DNA of 64,000 nt from positions 35,788,333 to 35,852,332 of the forward strand of contig OX419756.1 of NCBI GenBank assembly GCA_948567375.1, given 5' to 3'. The translations under genes were made by a program, and so were the position numbers. The notes under the pieces are model-generated. The model was not told the DNA's origin. It saw only the letters and a list, made by a program, of their open reading frames with translations, and searched no databases. This DNA is from Lunularia cruciata (taxonomy: Eukaryota; Streptophyta; Marchantiopsida; Lunulariales; Lunulariaceae). Within the stretch, counting starts at the first letter, position 1. The number at the start of each line of letters is the position of its first letter. This document shows, in pieces, positions 10,971 through 23,500 of this stretch.

Positions 10971-11060
10971 GGCATAGCCCATTTTACTCCCTAGGTTTTT
11001 CCTTATACTGCTGGATGAGGTCTTCCCATGCTTCTTGTTGTCACACGCGGTCGCCTTCGA
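10971..11060 (-). repeat. Dispersed repeat family R1, copy 4 (diverged)
   Basis: Reverse orientation. Recognisable as ggcatagccc, cttcccatgcttcttg and acgcggtcgccttc; clearly more diverged than copies 2, 3 and 5. Confidence 0.7.
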
Positions 11061-12322
11061 TAAAACTCGGCACATATCTAAGACCTTCCTTCAATTACAG
11101 CTACAAATTTAAACCACACAGTGTGATATAATGCAATGATGACCTTTCCCCGCGATAACGCTAGACCGGTTGGGTGCCATCGCGGGACAGGAACCCTTCA
11201 CAGTTACTTATTGTAGCGGGAAGTCTATTTCAAGTCGAACGAGTCAACAATAAGCAGCTAATGAGCGCAATGATATCAGTTGTTTTGTTCTGTCTTGCGT
11301 GTCTGTATTATGTATGTTTGTGGAGCCTGCAACCACCAAACTAAGGACTGTGCACATTCTTGACGATGTGCATTTCTGGAGGAGAGTGAGGTGGAGTTCA
11401 TCCACAACCAGACTATGCTGCCTAACCTTGAATCGTTCAACGGCAATGTTCATCCGTGCCTTAATAATTTCCTCACCGCCCAGGGATCAAATTTTTGTCT
11501 TGCCTTCAAAGTTTCGGTTCCAGCCATCCTGGCTACATACACCTAATAACACTGGTTTAAGAGCAAGGAATAATTTGGCAAAAAGCCTAACCGTGCATAT
11601 TTAGGCAACAAGCCGAACCCATAGTTTTCTTTCTTAAAAATCTTCAAACTTGAATGATGGCAACTAGTCTCCTCGTCGACTGATACTTTTGATTTTTTGA
11701 GTTGAAGATGGACTCTTGAGTAGCTCTTGAGCACGTGGGCATGTCTGGATGAGATTTTCTCCAAACGATATTTTTCAGCACTTCTTTATTTAGTTTCAGT
11801 TCTTCACATCACGAGTTTCCCAACCGGAAAAGGCACCAGCTCACGCGTCCTAACTTCTCGTTCTGCACAACGTTTGGAGTCAATACTCATCTGCCGTTCA
11901 TTACCTATTGACGTCCCCTACATTTTCTGAAATCCTACATAAGATTCTGGGTGTGGCTGGAAGGTAAGGTTCAACTTTGTTCATGCAGGTCTACATAGGA
12001 TTTTATTTGCCAGGTTTGTTTTGTCATGGTGGAAATTTTGGGCTATAGATTTGACAGATCCTACATCTATTGCATAATGAGATGAAAGAAATGAAAGCAG
12101 GGCCATGGGCACCGGAAACAACAAGCTTTCTCTTGTCGTTCACCAATAGTAGTATTTCCCAGCGCATATAAATTTGATGGACGAGAGGACGTTGTGCATC
12201 TTTACTAAAAGAAAAACGTCAATGCGTACGGGGAGCCTTGCTGAGATTGGCTAGACTTTCTACAGGAAAGAATACAATCGGATGTCGTCATAAATCGAGA
12301 TAGAAAACCCATTTTCTTCACT
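11061..12322. other. Non-coding spacer
   Basis: Short ORFs overlap on both strands near 11299-11604 (+) and 11244-11453 (-). They have no recognisable motif and mirror each other. Confidence 0.4.
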
Positions 12323-12425
12323 AGACTCTATTGGGGCTTAGCCCCATTTTACATGTTTTGTCTCTCCCTTGTACGGCTTGATGGGGTGTTCCCATCCTTC
12401 GTTTTTTCTCACGCGGTCGCCTTCT
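12323..12425 (-). repeat. Dispersed repeat family R1, copy 5 (long form)
   Basis: Near-exact reverse complement of the long form, from agactctattggggcttag through tctctcccttgtacggc and atccttcgttttttc to cgcggtcgccttc. Opposite orientation to copies 1-3 shows transposition or inversion rather than simple tandem growth. Confidence 0.85.
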
Positions 12426-15209
12426 TCTCCTCTTTTCTCTACTACAAAAGCATTCTTCGTTTCGCGATTCCGATGCTGCACAAAAGTTCAGTCAGGACCT
12501 TTACGATTGTCTACGATCCATGACGTACGAAGGAAGACCCTCCTTCCAGTCGAAGCTCAGAGTTGATGCGCTGCAATTTGACTGGCGCTGCATTCTGCAT
12601 AAGCTTTGTTCACGTGAAGGTACCATGCTGCCTCCGGTTTTCCACGTTGAGTTGGCTTTTAAAAGGTGACTTGGGGATGATGAATGACGACGTGCTGTCT
12701 ATTTTGCCTTCTGGCCTCTCTCTCTATCGTTCGGGAGATTAGTACTCCCTGTTGCTGCTGCTGCCTCTACCCGTATCGTATGTCGCCTACTGGTGCAGGT
12801 CAGGCAGTCCTCTAGAACTGGTGGAAATGACTTTCGAAGGGTAAAATTTAGAGGTGTAACCTATCACAAGCGAGTGCTGGAGGATGGAAAGATGCGATGC
12901 CGGTTCACGTGACGCTAGCTGGGAAATATACGGAACTTGAAATATCTTCTTATCTTCTTATGAAATATCTTCTCAGGAGCCGATTTTTGGTAGAGAGTAC
13001 CGCATGTTTATTACTCTGTGAACTTTCTGAGATAAAAGCACCAATTTTTCAATTCAGCTTATTCTTAAATGCATTTCCGAGGATCGTTAATGCCCTTGTT
13101 CACGTGACGCTAGCTGTCGCTCTACAACAAGTTGAAGAAAGCACCCAAAGAATCTTTAAACCGATCATTGTCGTATTGTTTCCGGTGACTCGCTGTGGAT
13201 AGAACCTAGGTCAAAACACAAGACCCGCCTCTGTCCTTACTCTTCCCTTGTACTCCCCAGGGAGTAATCTACTGTGCCCTCCTCTTCCAGCGATCGTTTC
13301 CTCGAGAGGGGCAGCTGTCATCCAATCGGACCAGGTAACGACATGATCTGAGTGTAATCGTGGATGCCACTAATATCCAGGACGAGATTAGTCCATTCCA
13401 GTGTCTCACTCAAGGAGGTAACTAATTGTGTTTGTGAATCTAGCAGAAACCTCTCATATTAGTGAACGAGAGGAACTCTTTATTCTCAGGGCTTACAATC
13501 ATCGTACTGACTGCATCTGATTGGAAGGAATAGCATTTGAACGACCATAGTCACGTGAAGGAGCTAGAAATCTAGACTCCGAACCAGATTCACTTCTCTT
13601 CTGACTCTAGATTACGCTTTGGAGCAGCTTCGCTACTTTTCACTCTAGAATATGCTGAACATGCTATCCTCAGGGTGTAGCTTTCGATGGACTACTGAAA
13701 ATAGAAAATTGATCTAGAGCTAGGCTGCAACTTGTAATTTTAGTAACTATACTCCTGTCCGTTATTAGTGTGGACCATACTATGTGAGTTCAATGATTTT
13801 TGAGGTCACTTTTTCTTGTGTGGATCACACTAATATATACAGTAATACAGCAATACAGTAATTAGCAATATTGAGGAATGAAGAGATGAAATATCACAGA
13901 TTTCATATTTTCAAGATAACTTTTGTCTGTATATATTTCAGAATTTAAATATATAAGAAAAATGAAGCTATGAATTTACATTTTAATTCATTGAATTTAT
14001 ACAAAAGCCAAGGGCAAATGTGATAGGCATTATTCTCTAGACTGAAAGTAAAGTTTTTGACTTTTGGAAAATATATCGTTTAAACTTCCAAGGATATTCC
14101 TCTTCTTTGTGTATCGTTTTGGTAATATTCTAATATTTTTGATATTTATGATTGTTTAGAAGTGAAATTCATCTCATGCCTTAATCACTATTAAGACATA
14201 AAGAGGCCCACAACCAATTAGAGGTCCGCCTAAATTACCATTAATTACGGAAAGTGTGTAGCCATCCCAACGGGTCATGGTTATATCCTCCACTTGTGAC
14301 CAATCGGTGAATGTGTACAAATTTATTGCACCACAAAGAAAAAACGTCACCACATGGATGTTGAAATTAACGTTTCTACTAAACGATGGTTTGACCTATA
14401 CATACAGTTTAGTTTACTTACCTCCAATCGAGACATAATAGGGACACACCTGTACCCGAACAAAGGATTCACCCTTCCACAACAACGGTGCCCGATATGG
14501 GCTGTCAAGTAAGACTTTTCATTATTTGTGAGTGAAATGGAACGGGTGAAAGCAAATGGTTTCTTAGATTCCAGTGCAGTCTTTGTCTGCTATCACTCAC
14601 CTGTAGAAATAATGACAATTGAAGTTTGCCCGTAAGCTCATAGTTATAGGGACACACGCGGTTGTCTCTATACTTGGTTACTTCGACTTCCTTCGGGTCT
14701 TGTATAAAGCGACCTTCACATCAAGGGAAACCCTCGTCTTGATTATGTTAGAGTAACCTTGAGAAGTAACATAATTATTTTCAACAGCTATGTACATGCA
14801 AAAAGGCAGTATTAAGTACACTACTTGTATAAAGCACTGTAATCATCCTCGTCGGAATACAATCATCGATCTGAAGTAAGTATGTTGAGGTGTACTCTTT
14901 TTCTGTGCCGGTTTGCATAGAGAACATAAAGCGGCACCATTTTTAAGTAATCCTGTGAAGATATCGGAAAACCAAGTGCGAATCTTTCACCTTAAGACAT
15001 ATCTGGAAACCAAGCATTCAGGATATTAGTGAACACTTGGTAGCACATGACGAGGATATCAGATTTCAAGTTGGTCAGCAATACCGTGGACTGTAGTTTG
15101 ATTACTTGCTAAACTACCCCCGTTGTTAGGCTGTGGCTGCTTCGCAAATTTTTGATACTGAAGATTTGCATTGGACTGTCAAATTCTTTGATCCTTTAGG
15201 TATCAAAAG
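12426..15209. other. Non-coding spacer with clustered CACGTG motifs
   Basis: CACGTG occurs near 12610, 12905, 13100 and 13552. A 19-base string (gttcacgtgacgctagctg) is present twice, near 12902 and 13098. No gene was recognised. The 101-codon open stretch at 12897-13202 spans both copies and has no recognisable content. Confidence 0.4.
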
Positions 15210-15280
15210 ACTGACGAACGCGACCCACATTGGATAACAAGAAGGATGAGAAGACCCCACCAAGCTTTGCAAAGGTAAAA
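15210..15280 (+). repeat. R1-like fragment, weak
   Basis: Contains aacaagaaggatgagaagac and cccaccaagc, resembling the R1 core but with several changes. No hairpin segment follows. Confidence 0.45.
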
Positions 15281-17050
15281 CCTAACATATTTCAAGAAAA
15301 TGGTCTACGGGCTAGCTGCAAGGCATGCACTCTAACCAGGTGGAAGTCCCAGACGTTCCGTTGCTAGTGAGCAAAGCAAATAGTTATATGTTTGGAAACG
15401 TAATGTGCTCAAGACGAAATTTATAGAGTGGCTAGTTTCAAGGGCCAGTTAACAATTGAAGTTCAACGGAAGCTCGTACACCTGGCAAGGACAGATTGAA
15501 CGGGGAAACTAGAACATCGCTATTGGAGTTTATGTCACCAACGTCAACCCGAGCGCCCTTGCTCCTTGATTTCAGCCCAAAGCTGAGACATCAGTGGAGT
15601 GATGGAGATGAGCACGAGCCAACACTCCTGTTTTGTTACAAATGCACACCTTTCAACTCAGACTTACAAGTAGAATTGAGCTTCTAGCGTCAAATCTCCA
15701 TCAAGAAAGAGAAGGTGCAATAGTCTAGCGTACCTTAAGACTCAGTTCGCTTCAACGTAGTGCTTATCGTAAAGAACTCAAAGAAAAACAGTACCATTAC
15801 AGAAACATCATGCTCCTACAGGATGAAAATATGTGTAAATTCTGATCGAGATCTATCTGGTCCAGTGTTCAACAATGAAAACATTCAACATGTTCTAGTG
15901 AATCTATGCGCGAAAGAAAGTAGGAAGATTTGAAATCGGAAATAGATCATGCCCAGTTAAAGATCCAGGTAATACAAGTCATAAATTTTGCTTCGCTTGT
16001 AGGACTATACCCCACCGAAAGCCGAGCGGGTATATAACTATTTCACAAATACTTTAAAGTACATATTGAAGCTCCATACGGTAAGTCAAGTCATATAAGT
16101 CATTTCTTCCGCTTGTGATTTTTGTTACTTGTCTCAGCATGCACGAGACCATGGTGAAGTTTGCAAGAAAACAAGCGGAATGAAAATTCAGTTCAACACA
16201 TGGTGAAAGAATGGACAAAGAACAAAGTATTCTTGCTTTCCTTTGCATTGTTGTCTAATGAGAGTTGCAATCTGTGAAACAACGAAACAACGAAGGATGT
16301 AACCCAGCGCTGGAGGAGAGGGAAGTCAGCTGACTTGAAGAATTTGTTAGCTTGAAGTTGACTTTGGGAGGGCCCAAATTAGCTTCCTAAAATCCAGTAC
16401 TGTAATCAGCAACCATCGCTCGACAAAGGAAGCTACACCTTCGTAAGTTCGGGGATCGAAATCGATTGGCCCGCACGATGTCCACTGATTGATCCTTTGG
16501 ATGTTTCTATCTGTCTTTCTTTTTCTTCGAACTACTGAATTCCGCCACGCGATGCACACACTCAGGGCACACTTTTTATTTTTGTTTGAGGAAAGAAGGC
16601 ATCCTTGATTCGCTCCGAGCGACATGTGTAGAATACGCCCCCAGGTTCTCTCCCTCAACGTTTAAAGTTCAGATCCGTTGTCTGTCCGAGTTCATCAAAT
16701 AAAAAGCAAGCAGCTTAGTGCTAAGGCTCCTGCTTAATTAGCGTTGAAGGTGAGGGGTACTTAGCTAGGACCAGAATAGACATAATTTTTCTTGTCTGAA
16801 CCTTCATATTGTAGATGCAGTACCTCGTTGCCCATGTTGCCTGTCCTTACGTCCAGACATTGAGGATCTTTCATTTGATTAGTATGGATTGCGATCATGG
16901 GCTCGAGGACGATGTTCTCCATCTGTTGCGATCGAGGCGCTACAGTAATTGAACACATAGCCTAATGATTTGCTACAGTACTGCCGGGTATGATGAACAA
17001 GAACTGTTAATGTTAATTTTTAGTGTTAATTACACCGTTTCCTCTCATGT
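15281..17050. other. Non-coding spacer
   Basis: Small ORFs at 15496-15687 (+), 16347-16658 (-) and 16761-16958 (-) carry no recognisable domain and have no supporting splice context. Confidence 0.4.
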
Positions 17051-17061
17051 TCTTCGAGAGT

Positions 17062-17087
17062 GGACTGTAAATTGCAATTTACAGTCC
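17062..17087. repeat. Perfect 26-bp palindrome
   Basis: Reads ggactgtaaattg then its reverse complement. Outer flanks cgagag and ctctcg extend the symmetry with a two-base slip. Confidence 0.9.
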
Positions 17088-18481
17088 TCTCGCAGTACTT
17101 CTCGTTCCGGTCATTCTTTCAACTGCTAACGATATGAAGCCCAAAACTATGTTCAACTATGTTTTCTCTTTTTGTCCTTTTTTTCTCTCCACGTTCAACA
17201 CCCCAGACAGGGTGCGTGGTTTCCGCCAATTTCAAATATCGTGCGACTTTTGACCCTCGGATTTATTGGAAGAATGGTTAATTAATGGTTTTCCAGAAGT
17301 GTTCACTTCTCGTAAACTTTTTACCACATCTTTCTTTGTAACCCTCCATTCAACGAACAAAATGCTATAAAGAATACTATGAGATATTTTACAATTTTCA
17401 AATGGCACTTTTAAATACAATCCATGGCAAACTGTGATTAAACATGAAACTAGTAAGTGTCATATGTCCTGAGCAATATACGTCGTTTATGACAAATCAA
17501 TTAAGTAATTGAAATAATAATTTACACCTTGTGGAAAACGAAAACTGTACTGGACCCAAAATTTTAAAATATGTATAGATGCAATACTTGCATAGACCCC
17601 AATCTTCGTCAAATTGGTCAAATTATTTAAATTTATATGAATTAATTGCAATAATAATCAAGATTCAAAGTAGAATAAATAAAAAAGACTTGAAATGAGA
17701 TTCTTGGATATACGGGGATACAGAAAATATAATAATTAATCATGAAATTTTAATATATTGATTATCTTAAGGTGCGCATAAAATGAAACAACTCGTGATA
17801 GTTTTGAAGGAAAAGTAAATAGTGACTGTTGTATACTAAAGACATGTCAGAATTTAATTTGCACTAAAGAATTCTTCTTCAAATACAGAACTACGCATGA
17901 AAGTTCAGCTTGTTGCACCCTATGCTAAATGGTCATGTTTCTTGAAGTATTAGTGAAATAAGGCAAAAGGAAGATCCAGCCAAAGAAAAAATAAGGAAAA
18001 AAAGGAAAATTGTGAAGAAAAAAGAGATAAACCGTGACTCATGAAGACCCATGGAGACGGATCATTCATGGATCAAGAAAGGGTTTTAAATCATCTATAC
18101 TTAATTGTAAACTCATAAATATTTAGCAATAAGAAACACTCAAGTAAGAGTACCAACCCATCTTGGATAATTTTCAGTTATCCTAAATTGAAATCTTTTC
18201 AAATCAATGGATGATTGATCTAGTACTGTTTTAAGGACGTCGACCTCTACAAATTTCTTTGTGTTTTCTTTTCTCACAGTTCATATTGAAATCTAGTAAC
18301 CAAAAGACGTTGTTTGCAACGATGATGCTAACATCCTTGGAGTGCCTAAATCCTTATTATAAGGCTTTCCAAGGCGACGTATACGTTCCCCTCAGCTTGA
18401 TTGCATCCAAAGACTTAAGGGCAAGGGATGTCTCAACGAAAGACATACTCCAGTTCCATTCACATCCACAGCTGTCTATCT
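17088..18481. other. AT-rich non-coding spacer
   Basis: AT-rich between about 17450 and 18200. No gene or repeat partner was recognised. Confidence 0.4.
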
Positions 18482-18533
18482 ATTTTCTATCTTACACTTT
18501 GGATGAAATCATCCAAAGTGTAAGATAGAAAAT
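18482..18533. repeat. Perfect 25-bp inverted repeat, 2-base loop
   Basis: Left arm 18482-18506 and right arm 18509-18533 are exact reverse complements separated by aa. R1 copy 6 begins about 65 bases downstream. Confidence 0.95.
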
Positions 18534-18597
18534 CCGTTTCACGCGCTGTGGATGATCACGATATTGACTTTGGAATTCAAAGTCTTAGAGGGGAAAG

Positions 18598-18655
18598 AGA
18601 ACACAAGAACGATGGGAAGACCCATCAAGCCGTACAAGGGAGAGACAAAAGAAGT
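18598..18655 (+). repeat. Dispersed repeat family R1, copy 6 (short)
   Basis: Contains aagaacgatgggaagaccc, atcaagccgtacaagggaga and gacaaaag. The hairpin end is missing. Confidence 0.75.
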
Positions 18656-19455
18656 CTCAAGGCAGACTTAAGAGAGGTCAACTGCTGAATTTCGTCTTAG
18701 ACTGTCGCAATTAGAATAGGTCTACGGAGAACAGCTTAGTGAACGATGTATGGTTCATAGTATGATGTGAGACTGTAGCCATTAGTGAAATATACGCGAA
18801 ACTTGGACGTAACAGTCAATCTCCAGCTCATCTGTATGGGAATCCTCGCAATTGCACTGTATCGGTTACACTCCACTTTTCCGCAACGGATGCTGCTTGT
18901 TAGTACTTGAGAAGACAAGATGTGCTGGAGAGGAATGCCATGCTACCTACGTTAACTTCCTCTCTGTCTCTCTCTCACCTCGATGCAAATAGAAAAGAGA
19001 GAGGTAAGTGGATGGTCCCAGTTCGAACCATTATGGCCTTGTACAAGGCAGACAATATTAAGCTCTGTCTCTCCTGCTACAGTAATGGTTTGCTTAGAAT
19101 AATATAAAGTACAGTTGGGGGTTCAAATGCATAATTTACCGTTTAGTTACGGTTTGGACCCGGCACTATTCCATTAACTTTTTGGCTGGTTACCCTAGAA
19201 AAAGAATGCAACCAAAATAAATGGTACGTAAAAGTTCTTTATAGTCGGGATGTTTATTATTCGGGCAAGGTGCCTGGTTTTGGAGGGTTAAATTAGTGGC
19301 TGCTTATGGATTGAATTAGCTAAAATAATTTCATTGATATAACTATTAGCTTTGCGGAAGAGCCATACCATGCGTCACAAACACACAAGGAAACTAGTGT
19401 GACATGCACTAGTTTGATTTGTTTTAAAGTTGGAAACTCTCCTGGAAGGGTGAAC
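18656..19455. other. Non-coding spacer
   Basis: Nothing recognised beyond a ctctctgtctctctctcacc pyrimidine patch near 18960. Confidence 0.4.
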
Positions 19456-19750
19456 ATGCGCCATCCTTCCGGATGCAAAATGTGGTAGTTGATTTCTCTT
19501 GAGATCGGTTTCCCTTCCATTGAATTGAACATGAACACAAACATAGAAACATAGAAGGAAATTGGATTCAAGTGAGATTAAAAAATACTTTTGAGTTTGT
19601 TAATTCTTGGAAATGCGCTATCCTTCCGGAAGGATACAAAATGTGGGAGTTGATTTCTCTTTTCGTTAAGTTGAACATGAACACAAACATAGAAACATAA
19701 AAGGAAATTGGAATTAAGTGAAATTGAAAAAGCACCTTTGAGCCGACTTT
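19456..19750. repeat. Tandem duplication, about 157-base spacing, with palindrome gain
   Basis: Both units contain atgcgc-atccttccgg, gttgatttctctt and gaacatgaacacaaacatag. Unit 2 has an extra aagg that creates an 18-bp perfect palindrome at 19619-19636 (tatccttccggaaggata). Confidence 0.85.
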
Positions 19751-20109
19751 TGGAAATACAGTTCATTGAATTATGGAAATGTACTCCTCTCCTCTTTTTG
19801 TCTCCCACCAACCATCTGGGTGTGGGTGTTCCAATCCCATGCACGCACGAACTCAATGCATGACAAAACCTAAAAACAACAACTCGGACAGGGTAATAGG
19901 ACAACCAAAATTTACAAAAAATATTTGTCAAAACAAAATCCAAAAGCTAACGTGCACAGGTAGAAATTTGGTATGTGCAAGAAACAAGGTGTGCAATCAG
20001 AAATCTGGTTTGCAATGGTGTGGTTCGCGCCTACCAAAGGGATGTCTCCAAGCATAGGTGTGACTTTTGGAGTATGTAGCACTAATTCTTGAAAATTGGA
20101 AGCCTGTGT
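19751..20109. other. Non-coding spacer
   Basis: Nothing recognised. An ORF at 19773-20057 (+) and one at 19578-19943 (-) overlap antisense and neither has a motif. Confidence 0.35.
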
Positions 20110-20560
20110 ATCTCCTCACTCTACCGAACCCAAAATCTGCCTAACTCTTTTTTCCTGATCCGGCATCTAATTTTAAAATTCAACCCATCTATTCTCTCAA
20201 TTCTTCTTTTTTGTGTTGTGTAGACCCTTCTTACTCTAAAGATTTGCCCCTCTACTCACCTCCGGGTTGGAATGGTCTGGACTTTCAACCCCGAAATTAC
20301 ACACTTACTTTTCAAAAATCTACCCCCCACCTCTGCCCCCATTAAACTTCTCTCAATTTTCAAAATTAACCCTAAATCCCTTCCCCTCAATTTTCAAAAA
20401 TTAGAAGTAGGCGTATTCGTCTCCAAACTCCACTACACCCCAAATCTGCCTGATATTTTCGTTACCTGGCCTCTAATTTTGAAATTAAGCTCACTCACTC
20501 TCTCAATTCTCCTTTGCTATGCTACACATACCCTTCAAACAAACTACCCCTTTAAAAATC
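20110..20560. repeat. C/T-rich diverged direct repeat, about 320-base spacing
   Basis: Segments near 20115-20245 and 20430-20560 share aaatctgcct, ctaattttaaaatt / ctaattttgaaatt, ctctcaattct and a following tgtgttgtgtagaccc / tatgctacacataccc. The + strand is strongly pyrimidine-rich. The 120-codon open stretch at 20272-20634 is a product of this composition. Confidence 0.6.
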
Positions 20561-23500
20561 TGTGCATTCTTATCCCAATTGTACTCCAAAATATATGCAT
20601 AGATCTCTTTCGCTTTTCCAGTATCGAAGCTTAGTAAAATACAAAGATACCTCTCAAATTACAAGTTTCCATCTCCCAAATATGGCTTTCTACTCTCAGA
20701 ATATGACAGATTGATGAGTTTACGAAAAACTCACCCAAGAACACCCAACACTAAAACTATCTTTGTTTTGGAATAAATTCTCTCAAACTATGACTAAAGC
20801 TTTACAAATTTATCAATATATTGTCTCAAACAAAGTCTATCCATTTTATATAAAATAGAAGAATCCCTATAAAAAATTAATAATTTATATGTTGCTTCAA
20901 ATTCCTTCCATAGTTTAGCTTCTAAAGTGACAAACATCCTCATTGGACACTTTTATGGGATTTACACTTTGGTGACTCTCAGATGTCTCCGTAGTCTCTA
21001 AAATTTCCAATTGACATCAACCATTGTGTGAACAAGGAGGCACAACATACACCCAAACCTAGGTATCACTAGCAAACTTGCGCAGTCCAATCAACCTGAC
21101 CACCAAGGGTGCACATCCATGGCACGGCACATATATGTAGAAGAGTATATAAAGGAAAACACTTGATTAAATTTATCTTGGATACGAATAACCATCTCGT
21201 CTCATGTTGAATTCCAAATAATTCTTCATAACATTTGCTCTAAATATTAGGTCCCATCATCTACTTCATCTACTACACGCCCTTCTCCAATTCCGAATTA
21301 TTGCATCTATTATCAAAAAGTTATGCAAAATAATATAGGTTGATATCCATTTCATTTCATGCGATAGGTATTTCTACTTTTTGTTGTTTAATTGAATCTT
21401 GACTCTCTAAAGGAATACCACTTAGCTTTGATGATTCCTATACAGCGTTTGGTTGTTACGTGGAGGTGCTATTTTGATGGCCAATACCATATGTGAGATT
21501 GGCTTGTACCCAAAATCCGGAAGCAAATATTCATTGAAGTCAAAAGAGTTCTTTGTACCTCTTTGATTTAGATCTATCAAAAGAGTGAAATTCTTCAAAG
21601 ATATCATATTGTGACATGAGCATAGCATCACTAAAATCAATCAACATGTGATCAACACAAGAAATTACACTAAACCTACTCAAAAACAAGAAGTTAAATT
21701 TTACTGCAAGCAAATGCAACAAATATTGCAAAACTAGCATGTGCATGATTATCCCAAGAAAAGATACTGTGAGTCTTACCTCCTGCAAAATTAAGCATCC
21801 TTTCTTTGGTCATCACAGATTACTTGGCTATTTATTGAGTAAAATGCTTTTCTATTATAATAAATTTCACCATGTATCTTGAGTCTTTAAGCAAGAAGGA
21901 ATAGTATCACGTCTATCAACCCAACACACCCAAGAAATCTTTTCAATCCAAACACACATGATAATCAAGATCTGTTTTCTCTATTGTGCCATTGTACTTC
22001 TCGTGACACTATGGATAATATAGTTTCTATCACTCTCCCAATAAATATTGTTGTATAGCTAGCACTTACCCTCCCTTACTGAAGTGTCATTTCCACTATA
22101 TCCAAAGCAATCAAGAGCCACTGCAACTTGAAGCTACAAGAGAGTTTGAATATTTCCTTGTGATTTCTTGGAGAAAACTTGAGGATCCTTAATGATATTT
22201 ACTAAAGTTTAAAAAGCTTCTATGTACATATGCATTATAAACCGTTTAAACATGGGTATTCTAGAGAATGAAAGCAGTTTTAAATCTATGGTAAAGATAT
22301 CTCCCTACTATGAGCAAACTCCAACCACTTTACATGTAATTCGTGGAAGTCAAATTTCAAATCATCATCACCTCACTCGTCTAAATTCAAAATGTCATTG
22401 AAGCTCCGTCCCAAGAACTCTTCAAGTTGAACTCATTCAATTCATCCTCAATCTCCACTATCCTGATATTGCAACGCATGCATTTCTCATTTTCCTTGCT
22501 CAGAAACGGCATGATTTTGGCCCGATGTGATGAAAGCAAAATGTACATTCGATCGGTCAACTTGAGCTCAACCATGAATTGACTCGGCCACAAGGAGCAG
22601 TAGAAAATGTACTCTATTTCTCCTCACATTGTCTAACCCTCGTAGAAACACAAATGAACACATTTACCATACAGTAATACAGAACTGCCACGTCCGGCGC
22701 ATTTAAAATTCTAATGTAATTATTACATTTAATTAAAGTTACAAACGGACCAATTTTATTATTACCCCTAATTAAAAGTTACAAACAGACCCGATTCCTT
22801 TTGACCCATAAAAATTTAAAGGTAATGATTTTCGTGACGCATGGAATTCTTATAGTCTGTCGACGGTAAAACGCACTCGGTACCCTCGCAGCACCGACCA
22901 TAAGCTTTTCCAGGACGACTGTAAAAATGGTTTACAAATTTGTTACGAGAAGCAAAGCCCCCATTTGAACCGCACTAGTTTATCTGGAAACTCAGGTACC
23001 GTATTGAAGGGTAATAAGCTTGTCGAAAAGGTGAAATAACTGTCCAATTTCAGCACTTTGTCAACGACCAAGCAGGAAGCAATGCGTCATTATTAAAATT
23101 TCCGCTTATGGGCCGACCACTAGACTAGTTGGGTCCCGTTGCCAACAGAACTTTTCCTGGAACAGGTTTCTAGTTCGATAACCCAAAGAATTTTTAAAGT
23201 ACTGTACTTATGGTAGCTGACCCATTTACGTACACTCTAACTAAGTTCTACAAAATTCAACACTCAAAATGTACACACCGCTTTTGACCCTCCGGATCCC
23301 ATTGTCACTTTGTACCATTTGCTGCGGTCTTCACATCCGTTTCTCAATGTTCAAATACTCTTTATTATTCTTCGGTGAAGGGAGTTCGTTCGTAAATTGG
23401 TCAAGGTGGTGCAACTCTCATTTACTATATTACGGTGGCTTGTAGAACAACCAAATTAACCCTGCGGCGTCAGTCAGATTGTGACACTAAAGTTTGGAAC

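Noticed and set aside
13790..13850. Small repeats of gtgtgga-ca-ac and aatacag
   Set aside because: Too short and irregular to separate from chance.
19021..19040. gttcgaacc, tRNA T-loop-like string
   Set aside because: No acceptor stem, anticodon arm or D-arm in the surrounding 80 bases.
20272..20634. 120-codon ORF (+)
   Set aside because: Arises from the C/T-rich repeated block, where stop codons are rare by composition; no motif.
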